Assembly (NCBI RefSeq): GCF_947501665.1
Contig: NZ_CANMWS010000021.1
Location: forward strand, 50,839-114,838
Direction: 5' to 3'
Length of the DNA stretch: 64,000 nucleotides
From: an uncultured Shewanella sp.
GTDB lineage: Bacteria; Pseudomonadota; Gammaproteobacteria; Enterobacterales; Shewanellaceae
Shown here: piece after piece, positions 27,780 to 37,182 of the stretch
How the letters are laid out: every line of letters begins with the position of its first letter
How positions within the stretch are numbered: the stretch's first letter is position 1
The notes under the pieces: generated by a model
Seen by the model: only the letters and a program-made list of their open reading frames with translations
The model's database searches: none
Told to the model about the DNA's origin: nothing
Program-made: the position numbers and the translations under genes

Positions 27780-28487
27780 ATGAAATTGGATATTGCAGTT
27801 TATCGCTATAATCCAGATGTAGATACTAAACCTTACATGAAGGATTATACGTTAGAAGTGGCTGAAGGTACTGATATGATGGTACTGGATATGTTACTTC
27901 AACTGAAAGAGCAAGACCCTAGTCTGGTGTTGCGTCGTTCTTGTCGTGAAGGGGTATGTGGCTCCGATGGCGTGAACATGAATGGTAAAAATGGATTAGC
28001 GTGTATTACCCCTATTTCGACCTTTAAAGGTAAAAAAATAGAAATTAGACCGCTACCTGGTATGCCGGTTATTCGCGATCTAGTTGTTGATTTAACACAG
28101 TTTTATACTCAGTATGAAAAGATTAAGCCGTATTTGATCAATGATGAGAAAGCCCCTGCTCGTGAACATTTACAATCACCTGCAGAGCGTGAGCATTTAG
28201 ATGGATTATATGAGTGCATTATGTGCGCTTGTTGTTCGACTGCGTGTCCTTCTTTCTGGTGGAACCCTGATAAGTTCATCGGCCCAAGTGGCTTGTTGCA
28301 TGCTTATCGTTTCTTGATTGATAGTCGTGATACCGCTACTGAAGAGCGTCTGTCTGAATTAGATGATGCCTATAGTGTCTTTAGGTGTCATGGTATTATG
28401 AACTGTGTGGATGTGTGCCCTAAAGGCCTTAATCCAACGAAAGCAATTGGACATATTAAGTCTATGTTGCTTAATCGAGCAGTTTAA
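27780..28487 (+). CDS. sdhB: Succinate dehydrogenase iron-sulfur subunit
   Basis: A 235-residue electron-transfer subunit. The N-terminal ferredoxin domain has the [2Fe-2S] set CREGVCGSDG...C (residues 55-75). The C-terminal domain has CIMCACCSTACP and CHGIMNCVDVCPKG for the [4Fe-4S] and [3Fe-4S] clusters. All ligands are present. It lies 14 bases after sdhA with GGAG in the gap. The 199-bp spacer to sucA contains several hairpins. Confidence 0.97.
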   Translation: MKLDIAVYRYNPDVDTKPYMKDYTLEVAEGTDMMVLDMLLQLKEQDPSLVLRRSCREGVCGSDGVNMNGKNGLACITPISTFKGKKIEIRPLPGMPVIRDLVVDLTQFYTQYEKIKPYLINDEKAPAREHLQSPAEREHLDGLYECIMCACCSTACPSFWWNPDKFIGPSGLLHAYRFLIDSRDTATEERLSELDDAYSVFRCHGIMNCVDVCPKGLNPTKAIGHIKSMLLNRAV

Positions 28488-28498
28488 ATGCCAGAAGT

Positions 28499-28601
28499 CG
28501 AGTGAGTGTTTTACTCACTCGATTGAGAGTCACATTTTTTGTGACTCCTTGCTTGACTAGAGTATGATAAGGCGCCGCATATCTCCATTATTTGGAGCGG
28601 C
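28499..28601 (+). promoter_or_regulatory. Cluster of hairpins between sdhB and sucA
   Basis: Three stems in a row: CGAGTGAGT / ACTCACTCG (28499-28507 / 28513-28521), GAGTCAC / GTGACTC (28527-28533 / 28541-28547), and a GC-rich imperfect stem around 28573-28601 (GCCG...CTCC / GGAG...CGGC). None has a proper T-run after it. They may be partial terminators or mRNA processing sites that set the sdh to suc ratio. Confidence 0.5.
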
Positions 28602-28686
28602 AAAGAGTGCACTGAACGATGTATTGCTGTTAGTGCATATTGACAATTTTGGCTAAACACGTGTATCAAGTTTGTAAGGAATAGAA

Positions 28687-31509
28687 ATGCACCAAGGCAT
28701 CATGAAAGCCTGGCTCGAGTCATCTCACCTGAATGGGGCAAACTCGACCTATGTAGAACAGATGTATGAAGCCTATCAAGAAGACCCTCAGTCAATTCCA
28801 GAAGATTGGCAGACGGTGTTTGATAACCTCCCTTATGTGAATGGTAATTCGACAGAAATACCTGAAGCGGTTCACTCTAAAGTTCGAGACTATTTTCGCA
28901 GCCTCGCATTAGAAGGACATCATAAGAGCTCTGCTCGAGTGAGTGATCCTGATGTTGATGCTAAACAAGTCAAAGTCTTGCAACTTATTAATGCTTATCG
29001 ATTCCGTGGTCATCAAAGTGCAAACTTAGATCCTCTCGGCTTGTGGGATCGTGAAAAAGTATCAGAGTTAGATCCGAGTTTTCATGGCTTAGATAGCGAT
29101 GATATGCAACGTGAATTCAATACGGGTTCCTTTGCGCACGGTGGTGATACCTTAAAGCTGATTGATTTAGTGAATGCACTCAAATCCACCTATGGCGGTT
29201 CAATTGGTGCTGAATACATGCATATTACGGATACTGACGAAAAACGTTGGATCCAACAGCGCCTCGAACCTTCTTTAGGTCGTGGTCAATATAGCACTGA
29301 TGATAAGAAGCGCGTACTGGAAGGATTAAATGCGGCTGAAGGATTAGAGAAATACCTTGGCGCTAAATTCCCCGGCGCAAAACGCTTCTCACTTGAAGGG
29401 GGCGATGCACTTGTCCCTATGATGAGAGAGATTATTTATCGCGCGGGTGATGCTGGCACGAAAGAAGTTGTCATTGGTATGGCTCACCGTGGTCGTTTAA
29501 ATGTTTTGGTGAATGTTTTAGGTAAAAAGCCTTCTGAATTGTTCGATGAATTTGCGGGCAAGCATAGCGATCATAATAATGGCTCTGGTGATGTGAAGTA
29601 TCACCAAGGTTTCTCATCTGACTTTGAAACACCCGGTGGTAATGTCCATTTGGCACTGGCTTTTAACCCTTCGCACTTAGAAATTGTTAACCCTGTGGTT
29701 ATCGGCTCAGTTCGTGCGCGTCTCGACCGCCGCGGCTGTGACACCGGATTGCAAGTGTTACCTATTACTATCCATGGTGATTCAGCAATAACAGGTCAAG
29801 GTATTGTGCAAGAGACATTTAATATGTCTCAAACTCGCGGTTTTAAAGTGGGTGGCAGTATTCGTATTGTGGTGAATAACCAAGTGGGGTTCACCACGTC
29901 TAATCGTGAAGATGTGCGTTCAACTGAATATTGCACTGATATTGCAAAAATGGTTCAAGCACCGATTTTCCACGTGAATGCGGACGATCCTGAAGCGGTT
30001 GCTTTTGTCTCGCAATTGGCTGTTGATTATCGTAACGAATTTAAACGTGATGTGGTTATTGATTTAGTGTGTTATCGCCGCCATGGCCATAACGAAGCTG
30101 ATGAGCCAAGTGCGACTCAGCCATTAATGTACGCAAAAATCAAGAAACATCCAACGCCACGTAAGATCTATGCTGAGCGCCTTATTGCTGAACAGACATT
30201 GGCCAGTGATGATGTTACTGCGATGGTGAACCATTATCGTGACGCGCTTGATCAAGGCAACTGTGTCGTTAAAGAAAGGCGTGCAACGACCCAGCACTCC
30301 GGTGATTGGGGACCTTATATTGGGGCTGAATGGCATGATACTTATGCTGGTGAAATGCCAATGTCACGCCTTAAGCACTTAGCCGATAAAATTAGCTATG
30401 TACCTGAGTCTCATAAATTACAGTCGCGAGTGGCTAAAATTTATAAAGATCGGTTATTGATGGCTCAAGGTGAAAAGCTGCTTGATTGGGGGTTTGCTGA
30501 AACCTTAGCTTATGCTTCTATTTTAGAAGATAACAAACGTATTCGAATCACGGGTCAAGATTCTGGCCGTGGTACTTTCTTCCATCGTCATGCGGTGTTG
30601 CATAATCAAAATGATGCGACGGCTTATTTGCCACTGCGTAACATTAGTGAAGAGCAAGGGCCAATTGATATTACGGATTCGGTGTTATCAGAAGCCTCAG
30701 TATTAGCATTTGAATATGGTTATGCGACGGCTGAACCCAGCGGTTTAACGATTTGGGAAGCTCAGTTTGGTGATTTTGCTAACTGTGCCCAAGTGGTTAT
30801 CGATCAATTTTTATCATCAGGTGAGCAAAAATGGGGACGTTTGTGCGGCCTAACAATGTTGTTGCCTCATGGTTATGAAGGTCAAGGCCCTGAGCATTCA
30901 AGTGCTCGTTTGGAACGTTTTTTACAGTTATGTGCTAACCATAATATGCAAGTGTGTGTTCCGTCTACACCTGCTCAGGTTTATCACATGCTTCGCCGTC
31001 AAGTGGTGCGTCCTATGCGCCGTCCTTTGGTGGTGATGTCACCTAAATCACTGCTTCGTCATCCTTTAGCGGTGTCGAGTATGGAAGAGCTCGCTGAAGG
31101 GACTTTTAAGAATGTGATTGGTGAAATCGATAGCTTGGATGCCAGTAAAGTCGATCGCGTCGTTTTTTGTAGTGGTAAGGTTTATTTCGAACTGCTGGAA
31201 AAACGTCGTAACAACAATATTGATAATGTTGCCCTTATTCGTGTTGAGCAGTTATATCCGTTCCCACGTGAAGAAGCGTTAGCTGCGTTAAGCGATTATG
31301 CCCACGTCAGTGATTTTGTTTGGTGTCAAGAAGAACCACAAAATCAAGGCGCATGGTATTGCAGTCAGCATCATTTCCGCGGGGTTATCCCTAGCGGTGC
31401 AGAGCTGAGTTATGCAGGCCGTGATGCATCTGCTGCCCCTGCTTGTGGTTATCCCGCTTTGCATGCTGAGCAACAAGAATCTTTGATTAATAGCGCATTA
31501 AAACTCTAG
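28687..31509 (+). CDS. sucA: 2-oxoglutarate dehydrogenase E1 component
   Basis: A 940-residue thiamine diphosphate enzyme that decarboxylates 2-oxoglutarate and passes the succinyl group to SucB. The N-terminal E2-binding segment (YVEQMYEAYQEDPQSIPEDW) is followed by the catalytic core with GMAHRGRLNVL (about residue 265), the ThDP-binding region (about 360-450, IHGDSAITGQG and YRRHGHNEADEP) and a transketolase-like C-terminal half (GQDSGRGTFFHRHA). Length is typical. AAGGA precedes the ATG. sucB follows after 31 bases. Confidence 0.97.
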   Translation: MHQGIMKAWLESSHLNGANSTYVEQMYEAYQEDPQSIPEDWQTVFDNLPYVNGNSTEIPEAVHSKVRDYFRSLALEGHHKSSARVSDPDVDAKQVKVLQLINAYRFRGHQSANLDPLGLWDREKVSELDPSFHGLDSDDMQREFNTGSFAHGGDTLKLIDLVNALKSTYGGSIGAEYMHITDTDEKRWIQQRLEPSLGRGQYSTDDKKRVLEGLNAAEGLEKYLGAKFPGAKRFSLEGGDALVPMMREIIYRAGDAGTKEVVIGMAHRGRLNVLVNVLGKKPSELFDEFAGKHSDHNNGSGDVKYHQGFSSDFETPGGNVHLALAFNPSHLEIVNPVVIGSVRARLDRRGCDTGLQVLPITIHGDSAITGQGIVQETFNMSQTRGFKVGGSIRIVVNNQVGFTTSNREDVRSTEYCTDIAKMVQAPIFHVNADDPEAVAFVSQLAVDYRNEFKRDVVIDLVCYRRHGHNEADEPSATQPLMYAKIKKHPTPRKIYAERLIAEQTLASDDVTAMVNHYRDALDQGNCVVKERRATTQHSGDWGPYIGAEWHDTYAGEMPMSRLKHLADKISYVPESHKLQSRVAKIYKDRLLMAQGEKLLDWGFAETLAYASILEDNKRIRITGQDSGRGTFFHRHAVLHNQNDATAYLPLRNISEEQGPIDITDSVLSEASVLAFEYGYATAEPSGLTIWEAQFGDFANCAQVVIDQFLSSGEQKWGRLCGLTMLLPHGYEGQGPEHSSARLERFLQLCANHNMQVCVPSTPAQVYHMLRRQVVRPMRRPLVVMSPKSLLRHPLAVSSMEELAEGTFKNVIGEIDSLDASKVDRVVFCSGKVYFELLEKRRNNNIDNVALIRVEQLYPFPREEALAALSDYAHVSDFVWCQEEPQNQGAWYCSQHHFRGVIPSGAELSYAGRDASAAPACGYPALHAEQQESLINSALKL

Positions 31510-31540
31510 TAATAGACATATTTTAAAAGGATAGTGATCC

Positions 31541-32725
31541 ATGAGTATCGACATTAAGGTACCCGTACTACCAGAATCCGTTGCTGATGCAACGATTGCC
31601 ACTTGGCATGTTCAAGCCGGTGAGCAAGTGTCTCGCGATCAAAATTTGGTTGATATTGAAACCGATAAAGTAGTGTTAGAAGTGGTTGCCCCAGAAGATG
31701 GGCACATTGTAGAGTTTTTAGCTGAAGAAGGTGACACTGTTCTGGGTGAAGCTTTAATCGCTAAATTTGTGGCAGGTGCGACAGCAGGCAAAGAAGTGAC
31801 GAAAGCGGAAGCCGAAGCGGCGACGCCTGCTCCAGAAGCGAGTGATGAAAGCAGTGATGCATTAAGCCCATCTGTTCGCCGTTTAATTGCAGAGCATAAT
31901 GTTGATGCTAGCAAATTGAAAGGCACAGGTGTGGGTGGCCGCATTACTAAAGAAGACGTGGAGTCTTTTGTTAAAGCGCAAGCTAAACCTGCTGCTGCGC
32001 CAGTTGCCGTGACACCATTAGGTGAGCGTAGTGAAAAACGTGTGCCAATGACACGTCTGCGTAAAACCATTGCGACTCGCTTATTAGAAGCGAAAAATTC
32101 AACGGCCATGTTAACCACATTCAATGAAGTTAACATGAAGCCTATTATGGATATTCGTAAGCAATACCAAGAAGTGTTTGAGAAGCGTCACGGTATACGT
32201 CTTGGCTTTATGTCTTTCTATATCAAGGCGGTTACAGAAGCACTGAAACGTTTCCCTGATGTCAATGCGTCTATTGATGGTGATGATATTGTTTATCATA
32301 ATTATTTTGACGTGAGTATTGCGGTTTCTACACCCCGTGGATTGGTGACACCTGTATTGCGTGATACTGATACCATGAGCTTGGCTGAAATTGAAAAAGC
32401 CGTACGTGAGCTGGCGATTAAAGGCCGTGATGGCAAGCTATCAGTGGCTGATATGACTGGTGGTAACTTCACTGTGACAAACGGTGGCGTGTTTGGCTCA
32501 TTGATGTCGACGCCTATTTTGAACTTACCGCAAAGTGCTATTCTTGGCATGCATGCAATCAAAGATCGTCCTATGGCGGTGAATGGTCAAGTTGAAATCT
32601 TGCCCATGATGTACCTCGCATTATCTTATGACCACCGTATTGTTGATGGTCGTGAGTCTGTTGGATTCTTAGTCGCAATTAAAGACTTCTTAGAAGATCC
32701 AACACGTCTGTTACTTGATTTGTAA
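31541..32725 (+). CDS. sucB: 2-oxoglutarate dehydrogenase E2, dihydrolipoyl succinyltransferase
   Basis: 394 residues in the usual order. The lipoyl domain has the lipoylated Lys in ETDKVVLEV (about residue 44). An Ala/Glu/Pro-rich linker follows, then a peripheral subunit-binding domain (SPSVRRLIAEHNVD, about 108-121) and the catalytic domain ending in SYDHRIVDGRESVGF, with the active His and Asp. It forms the core of the complex and makes succinyl-CoA. AAAGGA lies before the ATG. The spacer to sucC holds a GCAGGC / GCCTGC dyad near 32752-32772. Confidence 0.96.
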   Translation: MSIDIKVPVLPESVADATIATWHVQAGEQVSRDQNLVDIETDKVVLEVVAPEDGHIVEFLAEEGDTVLGEALIAKFVAGATAGKEVTKAEAEAATPAPEASDESSDALSPSVRRLIAEHNVDASKLKGTGVGGRITKEDVESFVKAQAKPAAAPVAVTPLGERSEKRVPMTRLRKTIATRLLEAKNSTAMLTTFNEVNMKPIMDIRKQYQEVFEKRHGIRLGFMSFYIKAVTEALKRFPDVNASIDGDDIVYHNYFDVSIAVSTPRGLVTPVLRDTDTMSLAEIEKAVRELAIKGRDGKLSVADMTGGNFTVTNGGVFGSLMSTPILNLPQSAILGMHAIKDRPMAVNGQVEILPMMYLALSYDHRIVDGRESVGFLVAIKDFLEDPTRLLLDL

Positions 32726-32805
32726 AGTTAAGTTCAGACAGTACCCTCGTGGCAGGCTCGATTGGGCCTGCTAAACATTGAAAAGTAGTATACGGATAGA
32801 TCATC

Positions 32806-33972
32806 ATGAATTTGCATGAGTATCAGGCAAAATCTTTATTTGCCGAATATGGTTTACCAGTGTCAGAAGGTTTTGCATGTGATACAGCTCAAGAAGCTGT
32901 TGAAGCGGCAGGCCATATTGGCGGTAATATGTGGGTTGTTAAGTGTCAAGTACACGCAGGCGGCCGTGGTAAAGCAGGTGGCGTTAAAGTCACTGGCGAT
33001 AAAGACGAAATTAGAGCATTTGCTGAACATTGGTTAGGTAAGAATCTTGTTACTTATCAGACTGATGAGAAAGGCCAGCCAGTCGCTAAGATTTTAGTTG
33101 AAAGCTGTACTGACATTGCAAATGAGTTATACCTAGGTGCCGTTGTTGACCGTGCGACTCGTCGTGTTGTGTTTATGGCGTCAACGGAAGGTGGTGTTGA
33201 AATTGAAACTGTGGCTGAAGAAACGCCAGAGCTTATTCATAAAGCAATCATTGATCCTTTAGCGGGACCTCAGCCCTATCAGGCACGTGATCTTGGCTTC
33301 AAATTGGGTTTAAACCCAACACAAATGAAGCAGTTCACAAAAGTGTTCATGGGTCTAGCGAAAATGTTCGAAGATCATGATTTTGCACTGCTTGAAATCA
33401 ACCCATTGGTTATTACTGATGAAGGTAATATTCATTGTCTTGATGGCAAAATTGGTATTGATGGTAATGCATTATTCCGTCAACCTAAAATCCGTGAAAT
33501 GCACGATCCATCACAAGATGATGCACGTGAAGCCCATGCGGCTAAGTTTGAACTTAATTACGTTGCATTAGACGGTAATGTTGGCTGCATGGTTAACGGT
33601 GCTGGTCTTGCGATGGGCACAATGGATATTGTTAACCTTCATGGTGGCAAGCCAGCAAACTTCTTAGATGTGGGCGGCGGGGCGACGAAAGAGCGTGTTG
33701 CTGAAGCATTTAAGATCATTCTTTCTGACGATAATGTGAAAGCGGTTCTGGTGAACATCTTTGGTGGTATCGTACGTTGTGACATGATTGCTGAAGGTAT
33801 TATTGGCGCTGTTAAAGAAGTAGGCGTTGAAGTACCTGTTGTTGTTCGTCTTGAAGGAACAAACGCTGAATTAGGTCGTGAAGTGTTAGCTAACTCAGAT
33901 CTTGATATCATTGCAGCTTCCAGTCTAACTGACGCAGCTGAGCAAGTTGTTAAAGCTGCGGAGGGCAAATAA
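32806..33972 (+). CDS. sucC: Succinyl-CoA synthetase beta subunit
   Basis: 388 residues. The N-terminal ATP-grasp domain contains MNLHEYQAKSLFAEYG and VKCQVHAGGRGKAGGV, followed by LLEINPLV. The C-terminal CoA-ligase domain has GAGLAMGTMD and the power helix region NIFGGIVRCD. Length matches E. coli SucC. It overlaps sucD by one base (TAATG), so the two subunits are translated together. Confidence 0.97.
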   Translation: MNLHEYQAKSLFAEYGLPVSEGFACDTAQEAVEAAGHIGGNMWVVKCQVHAGGRGKAGGVKVTGDKDEIRAFAEHWLGKNLVTYQTDEKGQPVAKILVESCTDIANELYLGAVVDRATRRVVFMASTEGGVEIETVAEETPELIHKAIIDPLAGPQPYQARDLGFKLGLNPTQMKQFTKVFMGLAKMFEDHDFALLEINPLVITDEGNIHCLDGKIGIDGNALFRQPKIREMHDPSQDDAREAHAAKFELNYVALDGNVGCMVNGAGLAMGTMDIVNLHGGKPANFLDVGGGATKERVAEAFKIILSDDNVKAVLVNIFGGIVRCDMIAEGIIGAVKEVGVEVPVVVRLEGTNAELGREVLANSDLDIIAASSLTDAAEQVVKAAEGK

Positions 33973-34844
33973 TGTCTGTCTTAATTAACAAAGATACTAA
34001 AGTTATCTGTCAAGGTTTCACTGGTGGTCAAGGTACTTTCCATTCTGAGCAAGCGATTGCTTATGGCACAAAAATGGTTGGTGGCGTCTCTCCAGGAAAA
34101 GGTGGCCAAGTTCATTTAGACTTGCCAGTTTTTAACACGGTTAAAGATGCTGTTGCACAAACAGGTGCGACTGCCTCTGTTATCTACGTACCAGCGCCTT
34201 TCTGTAAAGATGCGATCTTTGAAGCGATTGACGGTGGCATTGAGCTAATCGTATGTATCACTGAAGGGATCCCAACGCTTGATATGCTTCAAGTTAAAGT
34301 AAAGCTTGAAGAAACTGGCGTTCGCATGATTGGCCCTAACTGCCCAGGTGTTATCACGCCGGGTGAGTGTAAAATTGGTATCATGCCTGGTCACATCCAT
34401 AAACCAGGTAAAGTCGGTATTGTTTCTCGCTCTGGTACATTAACGTACGAAGCGGTTAAGCAAACGACTGACGAAGGTTTCGGTCAATCGACTTGTGTGG
34501 GTATTGGTGGCGATCCAATTCCTGGTACTAACTTTATCGACGTATTGGAAATGTTCCAAAACGATCCACAAACTGAAGCTATCGTTATGATTGGTGAAAT
34601 TGGTGGTACAGCTGAAGAAGAAGCGGCTGAATACATCAAAGCTAACGTGACTAAGCCTGTTGTGTCTTACATTGCGGGTGTGACTGCACCTGAAGGTAAG
34701 CGTATGGGCCATGCTGGTGCCATTATTGCTGGCGGTAAAGGAACAGCGGAAGATAAGTTCGCAGCCCTTGAAGCAGCAGGCGTGACGACGGTTCGTTCAC
34801 TTGCTGATATCGGCAGTGCATTACGCACTAAGACAGGTTGGTAA
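33972..34844 (+). CDS. sucD: Succinyl-CoA synthetase alpha subunit
   Basis: 290 residues. The CoA-binding Rossmann domain includes GFTGGQGTFHSEQAI near the start, and GPNCPGVITPGECKIGIMPG lies near residue 125. The phosphohistidine is in GHAGAIIAGG (about 246). With SucC it converts succinyl-CoA to succinate with NTP formation. It is the last gene of the TCA block and is followed by a strong terminator. Confidence 0.97.
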   Translation: MSVLINKDTKVICQGFTGGQGTFHSEQAIAYGTKMVGGVSPGKGGQVHLDLPVFNTVKDAVAQTGATASVIYVPAPFCKDAIFEAIDGGIELIVCITEGIPTLDMLQVKVKLEETGVRMIGPNCPGVITPGECKIGIMPGHIHKPGKVGIVSRSGTLTYEAVKQTTDEGFGQSTCVGIGGDPIPGTNFIDVLEMFQNDPQTEAIVMIGEIGGTAEEEAAEYIKANVTKPVVSYIAGVTAPEGKRMGHAGAIIAGGKGTAEDKFAALEAAGVTTVRSLADIGSALRTKTGW

Positions 34845-34892
34845 TATTTGATTGGTGGTTAACCATCAATCAATAAGCTATCTGTAGACATG

Positions 34893-34919
34893 AAAAAGCG
34901 CCTTTCGGCGCTTTTTTTA
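34893..34919 (+). terminator. Rho-independent terminator of the sdh-suc block
   Basis: Stem AAAAGCGCC / GGCGCTTTT with a 4-base loop and a run of T, about 50 bases after the sucD stop. Confidence 0.9.
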
Positions 34920-35033
34920 TGTGCGTGTTATTTTTAAATGTATCACTGTAGGAGAAAATCAGAGAAATAAAAGACTTATATCAGCGAGGCTATTTTGCTA
35001 TGGTTGTGTTAAGCAAATAATATTGAGGTTAAC

Positions 35034-35378
35034 ATGAAAGGGATAACAATAATAATACTCAGTTTATGGTCTTCATTTATACATGCTGAAACAAAGCTCG
35101 GCTCAAGGGAAGTGCTCATTGATAATGACAAAGTGCAAATTATTCGACTGACTTATCCTCCTGGTACTCAGTCAGGTATGCATACTCATGACTTTTCTCA
35201 TCGCGCTGTTTATTTTGTTAAGGGGGGAAAGCTCCAATTACTTGCCGATAACCATGATAATCAGCGACATGTGGTGAATATTCCCGATGGAAAATCGTTT
35301 TTTATGCCTAAAGTGACTCATAATGTTATCAATATTGGGGATACAGAAGTGATTATTATTGAAACTGAAATAAAATAG
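35034..35378 (+). CDS. Small secreted cupin-domain protein
   Basis: 114 residues. A short signal peptide (MKGITIIILSLWSSFIHA) precedes a single cupin fold with GMHTHDFSHRAVYFVKGG as motif 1. Its His residues could bind metal. Motif 2 (FFMPKVTHNVINIG) has one more His. Such proteins bind small molecules or act as dioxygenases or isomerases; no specific role is visible. A weak GAGG lies before the ATG. It stands alone downstream of the TCA terminator. Confidence 0.75.
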   Translation: MKGITIIILSLWSSFIHAETKLGSREVLIDNDKVQIIRLTYPPGTQSGMHTHDFSHRAVYFVKGGKLQLLADNHDNQRHVVNIPDGKSFFMPKVTHNVINIGDTEVIIIETEIK

Positions 35379-35787
35379 TGTCCAGATTAAAATAAACCTT
35401 TCTTGAATAGTGAACACTCGGGATCACGAGCAACATCGAATCATGTAAATGATAGTGTTAGTTTGAGTTTTTATTAACCTGTTCTTTTGTCAATACTCGG
35501 TTTGTTTTCGACCTTTATAGTCTGGTATCAATTCTAAGTACAATATTGATTTAACGATAGGGTTAAAATAGCGGTATTTAACCAAATTAAACAATAAAGA
35601 ATAATAGGGTCAACTTTTAACTTATTGATTTTTAATTGATTAAGGATACTCTTTGACACTCATCATCCTGAGCTCAGCTTAAAATAGTTTAAACTGCACC
35701 TTAATAAACTGGTCGATTTCAATACTGTTTGTTCATGTTTTTGTTATGATAGTGACTGTTTATTTATCTAATATTTGAGAGTGTCCT
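35379..35787. other. Intergenic region, no gene seen
   Basis: About 409 AT-rich bases between the cupin and SDR genes. No ORF with a ribosome site was found. The only feature picked out is a possible extended -10 promoter near its right end. Confidence 0.5.
35742..35750 (+). promoter_or_regulatory. Possible extended -10 promoter of the SDR gene
   Basis: TGTTATGAT matches an extended -10 (TGnTATnnT), about 38 bases before the SDR ATG. No good -35 is seen at the right distance. Confidence 0.35.
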
Positions 35788-36483
35788 ATGGAAAATATGA
35801 CGAATATGGTTCCTAAAACAGTTGTGATTACTGGAGCGAATAGGGGCATTGGCTTAGCCATGGTGGCGATTTATGCACTTCAAGGCTATAACGTGATAGC
35901 ACTGTGTCGTCAGTCTTCCACTAAATTAGCAGCGTTATCTCATGATAATATTGAGGTTGTAGAAGGCGTGGATGTGGCGACTGATGCAGGAATTGATATC
36001 ATGGTATCGGCAATGAATGGGCGAACGGTCGATATTTTAATTAATAATGCCGGTATTTTGAGGGATGAAAACCTTCAAAATTTAAATTTACAAACAATAG
36101 AGCAGCAATTTCAAGTGAATGCTATGGCGCCCTTACGTGTGTGTCATGCGTTACTCACTTATCTCACATCCGGCAGTAAAATTGCTTTAATCACCTCGAG
36201 AATGGGGTCGATTGCTGATAATGGATCCGGTGGACGTTATGGATATCGAATGTCAAAAGCGGCATTGAATGCTGCGGGTATGTCTTTGGCAAAAGATCTC
36301 GCGGATGACAATATTGCTGTCGGTATTTATCATCCTGGCTATGTGCAAACAGGCATGGTGAACTTTAATGGTGATATAACCAGTGATGTGGCTGCATCTA
36401 GGATTGTTAAGTTAATTGGAGAGCTGACGCTAGCCGAGTCAGGTGTTTTTAAACACTCTAATGGTCAAATCTTACCGTGGTAA
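35788..36483 (+). CDS. Short-chain dehydrogenase/reductase (SDR)
   Basis: 231 residues, a single Rossmann domain. The cofactor-binding TGANRGIG is near residue 12, NNAG near 88, the catalytic Ser in TSRMGSI near 138 and YRMSK near 153, so the Ser-Tyr-Lys set is complete. It resembles the C-factor type of SDR (short, NNAGI, C-terminal NGQILPW). The substrate is unknown. It is a single-gene unit with its own terminator. Confidence 0.85.
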   Translation: MENMTNMVPKTVVITGANRGIGLAMVAIYALQGYNVIALCRQSSTKLAALSHDNIEVVEGVDVATDAGIDIMVSAMNGRTVDILINNAGILRDENLQNLNLQTIEQQFQVNAMAPLRVCHALLTYLTSGSKIALITSRMGSIADNGSGGRYGYRMSKAALNAAGMSLAKDLADDNIAVGIYHPGYVQTGMVNFNGDITSDVAASRIVKLIGELTLAESGVFKHSNGQILPW

Positions 36484-36542
36484 TATCAAATTAAACTTAA
36501 GCTAATAAGCAGTAAGTAAAACTATTCAATGTGTTGTCGTTA

Positions 36543-36582
36543 AAAAAAGAGGTATGTAATGTTATTGCATACCTCTTTTTTA
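36543..36582 (+). terminator. Rho-independent terminator after the SDR gene
   Basis: Long AT-rich stem AAAAGAGGTATG / CATACCTCTTTT with a short mismatch near the loop and a T-rich tail. Confidence 0.8.
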
Positions 36583-37182
36583 TTTTTGTTATTATTATTT
36601 TTTGATTAAGACAGTTAAAAACGTTCATCTGATCCTGATAATGGCCATGAGTTTCACGTTTTCCTTTTGGTCACTAAACTTTGATTTTCTGCTGTTTGCT
36701 GAATGGTTACTGACACAAGGGAATATAGTGTTGACATACCCTAGACACTTTTTATTTAAAAATAATTTATCGTCATGAATTAAAAAGATTATTTTTGATC
36801 TATCTTATTTTTATTAACATTAATCATAATTAATGTGTATTTACTCTAATTTTATATTTATTTACTCTTGATTACGAAATTAACACAATCGAGGTAAATT
36901 TAACATTATTGATTGGCAAGGTGGTTCTTTTTGAGAGAATGATATGTTTTCAAAGCATATGATAAAAATAAATTATAATAATAATCATTCTATTGATGTA
37001 TTTTTTAATTATAACACTATTTTTAATAACAATGTTAAATTGTAATATACTGAATATATTCAGATTAACTCTCTAAGTTTATTACGTTATTTTGCTTTAT
37101 TTGTGATGTTTTATTTTTCACAGTATTGTCTGTGTGGCCTCCTTATGTGCTTTTTAAAGTAATGACTTTTATTGAGGGTGCT
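36583..37182. other. Very AT-rich leader region of the GH5-like gene
   Basis: About 600 bases with long A/T stretches and no gene. It holds a perfect 14-base palindrome, CTGAATATATTCAG, at 37050-37063, which could be an operator. Composition is unlike the rest of the window, pointing to acquired DNA or an H-NS-type silenced promoter. Confidence 0.5.
37050..37063. promoter_or_regulatory. Palindrome CTGAATATATTCAG, possible operator
   Basis: An exact 14-base palindrome about 120-130 bases upstream of the likely start of the GH5-like gene. No known regulator site was recognised in it. Confidence 0.35.

Noticed and set aside
31639..32136. 165-residue open frame on the minus strand opposite sucB
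   Set aside because: It is fully inside a conserved gene, has Ala/Ser/Thr-rich mirror composition and no ribosome site; a shadow of sucB codon usage.
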